A stretch of 64,000 nt of DNA, from the NCBI GenBank assembly GCA_035236585.1, contig CP141139.1, positions 37,891,217 through 37,955,216 of the forward strand, read 5' to 3'. Position 1 is the stretch's first letter. Each line of letters starts with the position of its first letter. Made by a program: the position numbers and the translations under genes. Below the pieces are notes generated by a model that worked only from the letters and a program-made list of their open reading frames with translations, did not search any database and was not told where the DNA came from. This DNA comes from Warburgia ugandensis. Taxonomy: Eukaryota; Streptophyta; Magnoliopsida; Canellales; Canellaceae. Positions 1-10,716 of this stretch are shown here, piece after piece.

Positions 1-1330
1 ATAAAGAGAAGAGTAGCCAAGATGAAGCACCAAAACCCTAGTAAGTAAGAAAAAGGATGCACCAATTATCAAGTAGAAAGTGGTGCCCCTTCCATTCAAT
101 CTTCAATGCGTGGTTGCCTAGTTCTCTTATAGAGGTGGGTTTCCTTCCAATTGTGATAAAATCTAATCCTAAGGAAAGGGAAATAAATATAAGCATGAAA
201 GATAGGATAGCCAGCCACAAAACTTAGGAAGTGGAGATGGAGTTTATAATTAGAAAGTGGAAAACATGGTCACCCAAGGGAGGTTAAAATCATGAATTTT
301 CTTTTGGGAGTAAGACACGTGACTTAAGAAGATGAATGAGGATTGGGTGATCATGGCTAACATGGGGAACTTAGGAAAGATTTGGATGGGATGGAATCTT
401 AGAAAGAGAGATATGATAAGAATGGAATCTAGGGAGTAGAATTAACAAGGGGGGTAAGAAGTGGAGATAATGGCAACTTAAGGAGGGAGGTTCCACCATT
501 TTAGGAGGTGCATCTCCACCTTCTCTTGTCCAAGTGTGGAAACATTGAATGGGTGGAGAATCTGAGGAAAGTTGGAAAGAAAAGATGGGTAATGGAGATG
601 GTTTATCTCTTTATTGGTCTGCAAATACATGCATATCTTACCATGTGCTAATCTCTAACAAAATCCTTCTAATTATCCCTTGAAATTCATGTTTTTTTTT
701 TTTTTTAATGAGATGAATGCTTGAAAACTTCATCCAATCTTGTAACTCCATGTGGCATTGCTAAGATGGCTTGGTGACTCACTTTGATGGCTTAAATGGT
801 TTATATCCTTGACTTCAATATCTTGGTCCCTTAGCTTCATAGATTGGCTTCTCTTAGATAACTCCTTGATGGCTCAGGTGGCTTTCATGGCTCTAGTTCA
901 TGCAAAGGTGGTGAATTTGCATGGCTTTTGCATGGGCCCATTCTAGTCACCTTTGAGCCTTCCAATTGCCTTCTTGCTTGCCCTAGGATGATCTTGAGCC
1001 TTGATTGAGTTTTGGAATGATTAAATTTAGGTCATAGCTCTCTCTTTTGATCTTGATCTTCAATTCTCATCTTAGTTGATCATGGTCATGGATCATCTTC
1101 TCGATACCGATAAAAGATTAAACCCTCTAACTAAATCTTAGCAAATCATGATTATTCACATATTTACTCTGGATTAGTTCCTGAACCCACAAAATATCAA
1201 ACTTTTGAACCATTAGCTTAGAAATACATGTGTTTTGAATTTTGGAAATATCCTATGATAATCATTATAATTTATGACATATGGACTGCTAATTGGGTAC
1301 TTTCTTATACAAAATTGGATACTCATCACA
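1..1330 (-). mobile_element. Partial long LTR (copy A) of an Athila-like element, minus orientation
   Basis: From about 480 to 1320 this stretch resembles 24870-25650 in the same orientation. Shared landmarks include the run of 'ggcttgatggctt' style phrases, 'caattctcatct' and 'aaaatatcaaacttttgaa'. The second copy is joined to a minus-strand PBS, so both are read as minus-strand LTR. Positions 1-480 correspond less clearly and the window cuts off the rest. The right edge abuts the leader of a plus-strand element near 1330. No polypurine tract is visible beside it, so whether it is a solo LTR or part of a larger element cannot be decided. The small minus-strand reading frame at 38-220 inside it looks accidental. 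Confidence 0.55.
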
Positions 1331-1774
1331 TACTTTTCTTATTCCTTAAGAATTTGATACCTTCCTTTTTTGTGTAAGAATCTGGAGAAGAATAAAAATT
1401 TGGAGACGATTTAGAACAGTTTCCTTTTCTTTTATTTGAGTGGATTATAGTGAGATCAAAATAGTAATTACTTTACACTATGATTCATTTAAATTTAAAA
1501 AAATGGTTGTACTAATATAGGTTAAGGGTGGACCATTCTAACTTGGAAGAGGAGGTGGCATGTACATGTACCCACCCTTGTATGAGAAGATTAATTCCAA
1601 GACCCCACTTGGAGATATCTTAACTTCTTTCCATTCCCTAAATTAGGTTGCATTATGAATTTAGTTTGCATTTGGATAATAATGTAGAGCATATAGAAGC
1701 ATTTCCTTAACTATTGGCATTGTGGGGTTTGCATTAGATTTATTATTTTTCCTTATATATTTGGACACATTTAT

Positions 1775-1910
1775 ATGCTTTAAGGAGTGTATATCTTGAT
1801 CAAACTTCATGGAAATGCTTTAAAGAATTAGTAAGTGCACATACTCTTGCAAGATCAAGGGTGGATTTCATCAACATCTCTTGGTCCACCTAAGTTAAAC
1901 ATCACCCTAT
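1775..1910 (+). other. Conserved leader block of E1
   Basis: This noncoding block recurs in the leaders of E2, E3, NA and E4. It reads roughly: a phrase like 'gatcaaact.catgg', then 'attagtaag.gcac', then 'aagatcaagggtg', then 'ttgg.ccacctaag'. Conservation of noncoding sequence between elements whose coding regions have diverged suggests an RNA-level role such as packaging, dimerisation or translation. That role is inference only. Confidence 0.6.
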
Positions 1911-2366
1911 GAGTAACCCTCACCTCAACAATTAATTTAAAATCTATTTAGAAGAGATCTATAGTAGTGTATTAACTTGTAGGACCCTCTTGGAAGGAGG
2001 CGACGCATTGCCACTCCAATGGCCCCTACTTGATTAGCTATGTTGGTATTTAAATGACTAGCTATGTCAACACATTCGATGACTTAGATCATCTATGGAT
2101 GATTGAGCAAGGTGTGAAGTGGTTGATCAAGGTAGGATATAAATTGTAAGTTATAGTACAAGTATGAAAGAGAGGAGGAGCTACATAGGCTATAAAAGCC
2201 ACTTCTCGAAAGAAAATAAAGAAAAAAAATCAACCTTTTACCTTGTTTGGCATAGAGTTATGACATTGTGTGTCCTTATCTGTTTGGTTGTGCACCACAC
2301 AACACATAGGTTATGTTATCTAATTTAGGTTTCCCTAGACTAGGTAGAAAAAAAGTACTCTTTCAT

Positions 2367-2391
2367 TATATATATATATATATATATATAA
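2367..2391. repeat. (TA)n microsatellite
   Basis: About 12 uninterrupted TA units at the end of the E1 leader, just before the gag remnant. Confidence 0.95.
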
Positions 2392-2401
2392 ATATCTTTC
2401 A

Positions 2402-3300
2402 TTGTATACTAGATTGAGACAACTTAGGCAAGGATTACATAATCAAGTAGATCTAATTAACCTTCCCAAAATTATGGCTTATGAAGTTGGAGATAAAAAG
2501 CCACTTTCTTACTATTTTACTCCACAACCCCTTTATTATGAAGATAATGAGATAGGGGATACTACTGATTTGTCCCATACACTAGAGATAGTGGTAGATA
2601 GATTGGCCAACAGAATAAATAGTCAATTAAATTAGTTAGAAGCTTTTATGTTGGCTAATAAGTCATTAAGACAACCTCAATATGAGGAGTATTTTTCCTA
2701 TGCTAGTCTAGCACATTCTACTGCCTTGTGCTCATCAAGCTCCACATACCTTGAATATTCTTTGGAGCAAGAGAATGGATTTAATGCATTCCAAAATCTT
2801 ATTAATAACTTTTACTTTGAGACTTACCATCTTGGATGGGCTAGGCATCCTAATTTTTCATGGTCTTAAGATAGTTACCCTTTTCCTAGTAATTCAATGC
2901 CATAGCAACCTGAGCAACAATAAAGGAAAAAGTCTTTAAGAGAGATTCTTAGTTTGTTTATGCAACACACTTTCAACTTTTAGAATGATGTAAAACAAAC
3001 TGTGGTGGCCCACTTGCCATCTATTGCAAATTTAAATTCCAAAGGTGTCAAATATCTGCTATAATTTTAGAGAGGGAAGAGGAAAAGAGCAAGTTGAGGA
3101 ATGAAAAGCCCATCAACAACTATTTAGGGATGGTAACAATATTAGAATCTAAAGATTCTTATAAGACAAAGAGTCAGATATCTACACCCTCCTTACCTTT
3201 CGCTAGTAATGATTCACTTGAGGCATGTCTCCCTCATTTCATTAATAAAATTAACAATTTATTAGATACTACGCCATTAATGGACACTTCTCAATGAAAA
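2402..3300 (+). pseudogene. E1 gag remnant lacking the Gag core
   Basis: The first part contains 'RQGLHNQV', matching 'RQGLKNQV' at the start of the E5 Gag. The Gag core that E2, E3 and E5 show next is missing, and the frame passes straight to the segment before the zinc knuckle. At 2690-2731 the knuckle position reads Y-x2-Y-x4-H-x4-C, so the first two cysteines are tyrosines. It is followed by 'LGWARHPNFSWS', a phrase also present in E3 and E4 ('GWARHPNLS'), and a shortened C-terminal tail. The tail runs into 'LLDTTPLMDTS', which in E3 lies after the protease, so protease has been deleted. Stops interrupt the frame. A structural Gag role is known for the family, but this copy cannot make one. 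Confidence 0.7.
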
Positions 3301-3509
3301 GCCCAAGTCGGACCCCTTCCATTGTTGGAAATCCTATTTGAGTCATTTCATGAAAATTCACCAAATTTGAACTCAACATTTGTGCCAAATACTGCACATT
3401 ATATGACAATGCCAATTCATCTAATCCCTTGCTTATTACCCATTCCTTAGACTATGATATAGAATAAGAAGAAGAGTCACTTGATGTTCTGGGCCAACAT
3501 TAATTAGCT

Positions 3510-3835
3510 CTAGGGTATATAGAAGATGATACTAAGGGTTTAAGCCCCATGATTTCTCTATATCTAGAGGAACATGAAAATTGCTTTTGGAAGATGAAAA
3601 GTCCATTTAACCCTAGCTATTAAGACAAGGTAAGTGAAGAGGAATATTATCAACTCTTTGATGTTGGCATTATTTATCTTCAATTTGACAACTCTTGGGT
3701 CATGTCACCTCTACTTAGTACTAATTTTTTTTTAATTCATAGGGGTCTTTCATGCTAGATTGTTATCACCATCATACATTTTTAGGTGAAAAATGTATAT
3801 TGACTACCATGAAATTTTGAAAGGGAGTGAGTTTT
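3510..3835 (+). pseudogene. E1 reverse transcriptase N-terminal remnant
   Basis: 'LGYIEDDTKGLSP' aligns with the start of RT in E3 ('LGWTIVEIKGISL'). 'LFDVGIIY...SWV' aligns with 'LLDVGIIYPISNSSWV' in E5. After a frame change, 'YIDYHEILK' (3796-3822) aligns with the 'CIDY' motif of RT. Sequence then passes into noncoding DNA and the LINE; the catalytic FIDD region, RNase H and integrase are absent. I first read this as an unknown downstream frame. The match to E5 and E3 makes an RT remnant much more likely. Confidence 0.65.
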
Positions 3836-3917
3836 CTAGAAACTAGTTCATTGTTAAGGTAGGTCTAGATTTAATTGATTAGTTAGTTTAAGTTTAGATT
3901 CATAAAGTAGTTGCATT

Positions 3918-3925
3918 TGCATTTG

Positions 3926-3928
<3 letters not shown>
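3918..3928. repeat. Target-site duplication of the RTE LINE, left copy
   Basis: TGCATTTGCAT here is repeated exactly at 5147-5157 on the other side of the LINE. The left copy overlaps the first CAT of the tail, so one or two bases of its edge are ambiguous. Confidence 0.75.

Positions 3929-4024
<96 letters not shown>
3926..4024. repeat. (CAT)33 / (ATG)33 tail of the LINE
   Basis: Thirty-three uninterrupted CAT units. On the minus strand this is (ATG)33 directly after the end of the LINE coding sequence. RTE-clade LINEs are known to end in short tandem repeats rather than poly(A). The poly-methionine reading frame it produces is an artefact. Confidence 0.95.
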
Positions 4025-5146
4025 TAAGACCTTATCCCTATTAGGGGTCAGCCACATGAATCTTATTCCTCCATTCCACTCTATTAAATACCATGGTTTC
4101 ATTTAGTCCCAAAGTTTTTAAGTCTTTCCTTACCACTTCTATCCACGTTCTTTTGGGCCTTCCCCTTGCCCTTTTAGAACCTTCAACTTGTATTGCCTCA
4201 CTCCTTCTAACTGGTGCTGTTGTTGGTCTCCTTTGAACATGTCCAAACCATCTAAGTCTATTCTCCCTCATCTTGTTACCTATTGGTGCTATCCCTAAAT
4301 TTCCTCTAATATTTTCATTTCTAATTCTATCCTTTCTTGTCTTACCACTCATCCATCTCAACATCCTTATTTTTGCGACACTCATCCTATGAGCATGATT
4401 TTCCTTAACTGCCCAACACTCTGATCCATAGAGCATGGCCGGCCTTATAGCCACCCTATAGAATTTTCCCTTTAGTTTGAGTGGCACCCGCCGATCACAT
4501 AAAACACCCGATGCACATCTCCATTTGTTCTAACCCGCTTGGATTCTCTGGGTAACCTCCCTCTCAATCTCTCCACTCTCATGGATCACTGATCCTAAGT
4601 ATCAAAAGTGGTCTCTCATGGGGACCTCTTGGTTATCAATCTTGACTGGTGTTCCACTCCTACTCTCCTTGCTAAAATTACATTCCATATATTCTGTCTT
4701 CATATGGCTAATTTTAAATCCTTCCAATTCTAATGCTTCTCTCCATAACTCTATCTTTATGTTTACACCCTCCCTTGTCTCATCAAGTAGGACTATATCG
4801 TCTGTAAATAGCATGCACCAGGGAATCTCCTCATGTAGATGTTTTGTTAACTCATCCATAACTAATGTGAAAAGGTATGGACTCAATGCTGATCTTTGGT
4901 GCAATCTGACAGTGACAGGAAAATCACCAATTACTCCACTAGTGGTCTTAACATTTGTTACTGCTCCCTCATACATATCTTTAATTATGTCTATATACCC
5001 CTGAGAAACCCCTTTATCACCCAACACCCTCCATATTAACTCTCTAGGGACTCTATCATAAGCTTTCTCTAAGTCAATAAAGACCATGTGCAGGTCTTTT
5101 CTCCTCTCCCTATATTTTTTTACTAATTGTCTTAGTAAGAAAATAG
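3929..5146 (-). mobile_element. 5'-truncated RTE-clade LINE
   Basis: A 1.2-kb non-LTR retrotransposon fragment inserted into the noncoding 3' part of E1. It keeps the RT from a phrase 'IFLLRQL' through 'FIDLEKAYDRVP' and 'FTDD' to the C-terminal region, and ends in an ATG microsatellite. The N-terminal endonuclease and first part of RT are missing, as expected for target-primed reverse transcription that stopped early. An exact 11-bp duplication flanks it. The long, perfect tail and only two in-frame stops suggest it is younger than its host. Confidence 0.88.
4041..5143 (-). pseudogene. RTE-type reverse transcriptase, C-terminal part
   Basis: One frame runs from about 5143 down to a stop at 4041-4043, without frameshift. 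Visible motifs are 'VFIDLEKAYDRVP' (about 5085-5047), 'ALSPYLFTLVMDE', and 'FTDDIVL' containing the catalytic Asp-Asp pair; other family members usually have Ala in place of this Thr. The C-terminal part has 'MLYGSECWA', 'RMLRWM' and 'RLRWFGHV', typical of RTE and related LINEs. Two stops break it, a TGA after 'MRDHF' (4602-4604) and a TAG between there and 4487. The protein would copy LINE RNA at nicked target DNA. Endonuclease is absent. Confidence 0.88.
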
Positions 5147-5157
5147 TGCATTTGCAT
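5147..5157. repeat. Target-site duplication of the RTE LINE, right copy
   Basis: TGCATTTGCAT, an exact repeat of 3918-3928, next to the truncation point of the LINE. Confidence 0.75.
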
Positions 5158-5199
5158 TATATATTATATATTATTCATGTTTGTGTCCACATCAAATTG

Positions 5200-6100
5200 A
5201 TCACTACATCATCTTCAATGTGCAAATTATTTAGTTACTTCATTTGTTCATGCTTTTATTTTAAAACATTGGAGACAATGTTTAATTCAAGTATGGAAGT
5301 AGGTACTTAGATTTTGATGTGTTCAAAGTGATTTTAGTTATTTTCTATGTCCAATGTCTTTTTAGTTATTCTTTAGTCTTTTATTTTGACAAAAATTCAA
5401 AGTTTTTGAAAATTTTGTGAAAAGTTCCTTTACAATGATGAGAATTAGAATTTTTTGAATATTTAGTATAGTTTTTGAACTTTAATTTATTAATAGATTT
5501 GTATACAATTAGTTCACTATTTGATCCCTTTTCTAAAGTTTTTCATGAAAATTAAACTTAGAATATTCATTGCACAAATGGTCATATATATAGTTTAAGT
5601 TGAAGAGAAATATAACTTAGAGATCTTGAAAAGACAAGTGGAGACTATTAACCCAAGTGAGCTTAGAGTCATTCTTCTTTGAGAGGGTTATACATAAATC
5701 CAATTTTTTCTTCAACGGATATAATTTTCTAGTTGGTCTCACTATTCTTCATCTTGGTCAACTATTAGGAGATCATATAAGACTATACCATACATCTCTT
5801 AAGTTTATAGTCAATTCAAGCCATATAAAACCTAAAAAATGATAAAGGCCATCCTTGTTTAACCCTAAGCCTTTAGCCTTCCCTAAGTTATTATTTTTCT
5901 ACTATTTAATCCCTTGAGCCTTTTTAATGGGCCTTTTTTATGAACCCATTGACCAATACCCTTATTAACCCCTATAATATATTCAACACCTAGTTCTTTT
6001 AAAAACATATAGAAATGGTTAAGGATTCTCTGAAGAAAAGTATGAGCAATACAAGTCAAGAGATGAACATAAAAAGACTGAAGAGAAAAATTAAAAGAAA
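5200..6100 (+). other. 3' untranslated region of E1
   Basis: Noncoding. It contains 'attggagacaatgttt' followed by 'caagtatgg', and later 'acttagagatcttgaaaag', 'gagagggttat' and 'agcctttagcc', in the same order as 33720-34110 (E2) and 43020-43640 (E3). No LTR start of the TGTTAAGTG type follows it, so the 3' LTR of E1 is absent or unrecognisable. Confidence 0.6.
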
Positions 6101-6239
6101 GGCTATATAAAAAATGCTTATGATTTAATTGTTGTCAAATTTTATTAGTAAATTCAATTGTTAAGTAGTTGTTAAGATATAATGAACATAAATTACCTAA
6201 AATGTAAACTAATGGAATATAAAGGTTCATGGACAATTA

Positions 6240-6660
6240 AGATGAGTGAATGACTTTGACTTAATATTAGTTAGGGCTATAGTTAGTAGGATAATATAAG
6301 GATTATCAAATCCTTGGCCCAAACTAGGAGAATAATAAAACCCATGAATGACATTTTAATTGTTCATGAATTTAATTAAAATCAATTAGAAAGAGTACTT
6401 AGGGTTAAAATGCTCATAGGAACCTTATGAAAGGTTGAGCTAAGGTTACTTTATTGAATGTTGAACATGGTGGTTAAAGGGGTTCTCTAATAGAGACTCA
6501 CTCTTCCCCTACATTCTATTGACTTTTATGAGGTCTAAATGCCTCCTTACATGAGGATTGAAGTAGCCACTTTGTGTTCAACCATTCAGCTAGTAAACCT
6601 TAGCCAATTAGAAATAAGAGGAGTTGTCTAGACTTAGGATGAAATAAACCATCTTCAACC
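6240..6660 (+). other. Remnant of an Athila-like leader
   Basis: 'gaggtctaaatgcctccttacatgaggatt' style text near 6530-6560 matches the leader of E3 (37290-37330), including the preceding 'ctattgacttttat' region. No gag follows. I read this as a detached piece of another plus-strand element. Bases 6101-6239 between it and E1 show nothing recognisable. Confidence 0.45.
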
Positions 6661-7004
6661 AGTAAAACATTAACTAGTTGAATAATGCTGATTTGAAATT
6701 CTTGCATCAAAAACCATTAATACATAGAAATCTCAATGATTTTCTTCCTACTCATGTAAATGCATTGATTTGATTGTTTTGTAAAGAAATGATCTTACAC
6801 CAAAAACATTCGAACACCAATAAGGAGGAAAGACATAATTACTCAAACTTTCAATCTAATAACTTACTACAGATGATCGTCCCACCGTGTGCTCTCTAAT
6901 AGAGCTTCAATGGCTTTTGGACTAACAAGAAAGAACTAACAGAAAAGAAAGACTACGAGTTAACAAAGAACTTCTATCTCTGCTTGAGGGGTTTGTAGCA
7001 TGCC

Positions 7005-7014
7005 TATTTATAGC
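7005..7014 (-). promoter_or_regulatory. TATA box in the Copia-like LTR
   Basis: CTATAAATAG on the minus strand, a near-ideal plant TATA box. It lies about 330 bp from the putative LTR start. Confidence 0.5.
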
Positions 7015-7272
7015 TTTTGAGTCTTCACCAACCCTTCACCAACCAACCTAATGAATTGGACTTTCAGCACACTTTCCACATGGCTGTTGTAGTATGGGTC
7101 AAAGGAGTGGCTGCTGGAAGGTTCTTGTGTTCACACAAAGGGTGGCAGCTAGAAGTTTCTTGTGTTCACACTTGACAACTTTTGAACTGCAACTCAAGCT
7201 ATAAATCGGCATGCCACCATGGGACATTGCCCCCTTGAACCCCCACCGGGGCTACTGCCCAGATCCTGCTCC

Positions 7273-7291
7273 TTGGGGGCGCTGCCCCCAA
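7273..7291. repeat. GC hairpin in the Copia-like LTR
   Basis: TTGGGGGC, a 3-base spacer GCT, then GCCCCCAA: a perfect 8-bp inverted repeat in an otherwise AT-rich window. A second small one, CCCCaccGGGG, is at 7241-7251. Confidence 0.9.
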
Positions 7292-7344
7292 ACCCCCATT
7301 ATTTCTTCTGGTAACCATAGTGTGCTCTAATGACCTCATCAACA

Positions 7345-9740
7345 CTAAGTTGGTCATACCACTGTGGCACTTCTAATGATATCTTATTGAGGTGGGCATT
7401 GTCATATACCAACATATTCTACTTGTTGCACGGTACATATTCATGATCAATAGATTAGAAACATGGCAATATATCCATAGTTCACTTGAAAATTTCATAC
7501 ACAAAGTCATAGATCAAAGGCCCTATTTTTGGACTACATGTAGTAAGAAAACAAGGGATGAATTTGTGCTTGTGAAAAAACCCCATAAATCTGTTGTTGT
7601 TGGGGAACAACTTCAGGACTTTCTTGGTAGAGGATTGATCTTTGAATTGATGCCCAAAAGTAGGCATTTTCTATTTCATTACACTAAGTTTGTTTGAGGT
7701 AAGTGGAAACAGGGACTGGGTGCACCCTATTTCCTGCATACAAATGAGGAAATGGTTTCCAAAATCCCAGCCTAAAACCTCTAAATAACATACAAAATTG
7801 AAAAACTAAAACATGGATCTTTGAGATAAAATGTCTCTCTCTAAATCTATATTGAATTGCCCCACAAATTTCAAACTCTATCTATTGATTGAGGGGCTAA
7901 AGGAGGGAGGAAACAACTTCAGTTTTCTACATGTTACTTGCTAAAGATGTGAAGCTTTCCTCTACCTGCTAGATTTTCCTGGATCTGGGATGTGTGGCCT
8001 TGCTGACTCCTAGTTAAATTAGGTGAGTAAAGTTTGCTTCCCATCATATCAAACCATTGAAAACTTGGCGTTGCCAAATAAGCCAGCAATGCTCATTCCC
8101 TACACATGTTATATAGGAAAAAGTGGTATTATCCTTTGAAGTTCCTAATTTTGTTTAAGAAAGGGTGAAATTGTTAGGATTCTTGATGGTGAATGCATTA
8201 TACTATAATATGAGTAGTTCCAACTACATGTTGCATGAAATTTAGAAATTCTCAGTACTCCTCTTGTGCTAGAACTTAGAAAAGCATGAACAACTCTATT
8301 CTAGAATTTGTGAATGCCTGGTTTATACATGGTTGGAATTTTGAAATGCTTAGTCTATATTGTATTGGAATTGTGAAGGTTCAACTCATTAAAGTTAGAT
8401 TTTTTGTAAGTTTCAATTTGAAAGTCTCTAATTGGCAAGTTAACGATCAGCATTGTTCTACTTTGGAAGTGATTTGGACAAATTAGTCAAAAACAAAGAA
8501 GGGTACATTCCCTAATTCCTTAGTGATTTGGGTGCCTAACCCCATGAACCTAGCTAGTGAAAGACCCTCTTTTTAATCATGCCTTTAGCTAGGATGATGC
8601 TAACTATACAGATCCCTATCTAGAGATTAAGGACTTAAGATAGGATACACACATTAGAGAATGTACCTAGATACTTAATAGATTCTACATGAGAAATAAT
8701 CATAAAGTCATTGATAACTAAGCAACAAGGATCATTTACTATACATGTACTTAGACTTTCAAAGTGAGGAGTAATTCACTATAACAAGGAGTTGGTAAGA
8801 TCCTAAACCTTAGCCTAAGGTTCAAAATAGATTTTTCCCACTGGCTTAATCTCTTTCCTTTATTCCTAAGGACATAATTATCCTATAACATAGTTCCAAG
8901 GACTTCAATCTCCTTTGCCTTTATCATCTATAACATGAATACTTAAGCCTTAGTGCTCTAAGACTTGCTACTTTATATATAAATCCCTTCTCACTTAGAC
9001 TCAAATGACTAAATTTCCTATGCCTTGGACCTTTAGGATGTAGTCCCCTACAACTTAGTCTTATATGACTTTGTCTCCTATGTCCTAGCCAAACAAATCC
9101 TATGAATCTAACCAAGGGAGATGTACACCTTGTTCTTGCTTAAGTGTTAGGAATTGCATCTTTAGGAGCCAAACTAGATGAGGAGAACATAGTCATACGT
9201 AGAATTAAATTTGAGAATCAATCCAATAAGTGACTAGTTAAAGATTAATTATTGAACATTATGAACCTAATGACCAACACTATAAGAGAAGTAGCTAGGG
9301 TATAGTGATAACATGGCATCAAGCATGTATTAATGTAAGAACTATAGAAAATGGGCTATACTCTTATGGGATTGTAAGAATGCAAAGTAAATAGAATTAC
9401 GGTCATAAGCTAAGGATACTTGGTTGCTTAGGTATATAACCAAGAAAGTAAAACAAGGATACTTAATCATTTAAGTACAAACCAAGAAAGTAAAACTCAA
9501 GTAATGAAAAGGAATTATATATAAAATGCATGACCTAGACTGAGGTAATCAAGCTACTATCTAAAGAAAAATCATTAAGACATTAAGTACCTAGACATTA
9601 GGGGTAGAAATAAAGTTATATGTTCATGTTAAATGAACTTCTAACCCTTAAACTTTATAAAAAGAAGACAACATCAACTAAAGTTACACTATAAGTTAGT
9701 AATGGGATTAACAAAGTATCTAACAATATTAGGACAAGAG
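7345..9740. other. Unrecognised 2.4-kb stretch
   Basis: No retroelement motif identified. A plus-strand frame of 101 codons (7392-7697) contains 'FVLVKKPHKSVVVGEQLQDF' and ends beside a perfect splice-donor-like GAG|GTAAGT at 7696-7704. It could be a fragment of a host exon or chance, and I do not recognise the protein. From about 8560 to 9700 the DNA is AT-rich with many 'cttaag' and 'acttag' phrases and no frame longer than about 65 codons. It is probably decayed repeat DNA. Confidence 0.35.
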
Positions 9741-10711
9741 ACCAATGCATAAGATTTGGATTTTTATTCACAATTTGGATTGATGGATTTACAAATTTGT
9801 CCGAGGGCCTAGAAATATTGTTTTCGTTGATATTGTTTTTGGTAGTGAGCCTTGAGATTTGGATTTTTTTGAGCCATGGGTTTTGGTTTCATTGATGCTT
9901 TAGGCAAGCACTCTATGAGTGATCATAAGAGCTGATGGATGCGGATTTGTTAATGCTTATGCCAGTGCTCTAAGAGCAGCTATAAGTCATAGTGGATATG
10001 GATTTCATTGATGTTTTGGATAGGCACTCTGGAAGTGTCCTAAGTCCCAGATCTATCAGCAGGTGCACAGAGTTAGTGTGCTATAAGTCCCAGAGGCCCT
10101 ATGCTAGGAGGTGTAGTTGGCCACTGACCTTTGAGATGAGATTAATACCAACCCTGTGATGTAGACGACATGCAGTAGGAGTACCTTCTCATGTTGGAAG
10201 TGCTCTGAGTGGTAGCTAGGTAGTCTCCATGAGGTCTAATGAGTCATGGTTCGTGCAAGTAACCATGAGCAGATGAAGAGGCCCTAGTAGTCACTAGGGG
10301 GTGATAGTACAAACCTAACAACATAGGTGTCTGTGTGTTGTTAACATGCTAGGCATGCCAATCATTCTCAAGAGTTAAGACCTTTGGTCCTTGGTGGTAA
10401 GACTGTATCCCATTGATGGTCCTTGGTGGTAGGACTGTATACCACTGTGATATGGAGGAATCAGTTTTTCCTCCTCAAATTTTCACTTTTTTCCACATTG
10501 AGTACTAGTGGATTGAGTGACTTATTGTCTTCTTTTGAAAATTGCACATGACTTGAGATTATCAGTTTTCCTCATAGATTTTTTACCCCTCATGTCATGT
10601 TTTTGTACTTCACTTAATATTTCAAGGGATTTCATATCAGGCTCTAAGTCCTACTTATTGAGAACCTATCTTATCACATTTTTCTTGTAAATGCTTATTT
10701 CAATAATTATA
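9741..10711. other. LTR-like noncoding stretch next to NA
   Basis: Contains reiterated phrases ('ctataagtcccag', 'gtcctaagtcccag') and an imperfect tandem repeat of 'ggtccttggtggta.gactgtat' around 10389-10445. No coding motif. It may be the tail of a chromovirus-type LTR continuing across the NA insertion into 18503-19040, but this is weakly supported. Confidence 0.3.
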
Positions 10712-10716
10712 TATAT
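10712..10716. repeat. Target-site duplication of NA, left copy
   Basis: TATAT, identical to 18498-18502. The sequence is low-complexity, so the match alone is weak, but it sits exactly at both LTR ends. Confidence 0.7.

Larger units (their letters stand above)
1335..6100 (+). mobile_element. E1: degenerate Athila-like Ty3/gypsy deletion derivative
   Basis: A plus-strand element without visible LTRs of its own. Order: leader (1335-2400), gag remnant (2402-3300), start of reverse transcriptase (3510-3835), then a 3' untranslated region (5200-6100) that contains the 'acaatgtt...caagta' block and later phrases also found at 33720-34110 and 43020-43600. Protease, the catalytic part of RT, RNase H and integrase are missing. 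A LINE has inserted between the RT remnant and the 3' untranslated region. The leader is closest to that of E5 (58380-58700). This is an old, immobile, internally deleted copy. Its 5' end is lost or displaced by the LTR fragment at 1-1330. Confidence 0.7.
6690..7344 (-). mobile_element. Probable solo LTR, Copia-like, minus orientation
   Basis: On the minus strand the order is: possible start TGTTGATGAGG at 7344, a GC-rich GGGGG/CCCCC segment (7228-7310), then a TATA box (CTATAAATAG at about 7005-7014), then a transcribed-looking tail to about 6690. This layout and the isolated G-runs resemble plant Copia LTRs. No target duplication could be matched (AATAA against CTAAG at the edges I chose), and no PBS or coding region adjoins it. 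The superfamily is a guess from style. Confidence 0.4.

Noticed and set aside
3510..3835. Possible new protein family shared by E1 and NA with a YIDY.E.LK motif
   Set aside because: Neighbouring pieces 'LGY..DD.KG.S' and 'LFDVGIIY...SW' match the start of RT in E3 and E5, so the motif is best explained as the CIDY region of RT.
3854..4102. Reading frame with a run of more than 30 methionines
   Set aside because: It is the (ATG)33 tail of the RTE LINE read as codons.
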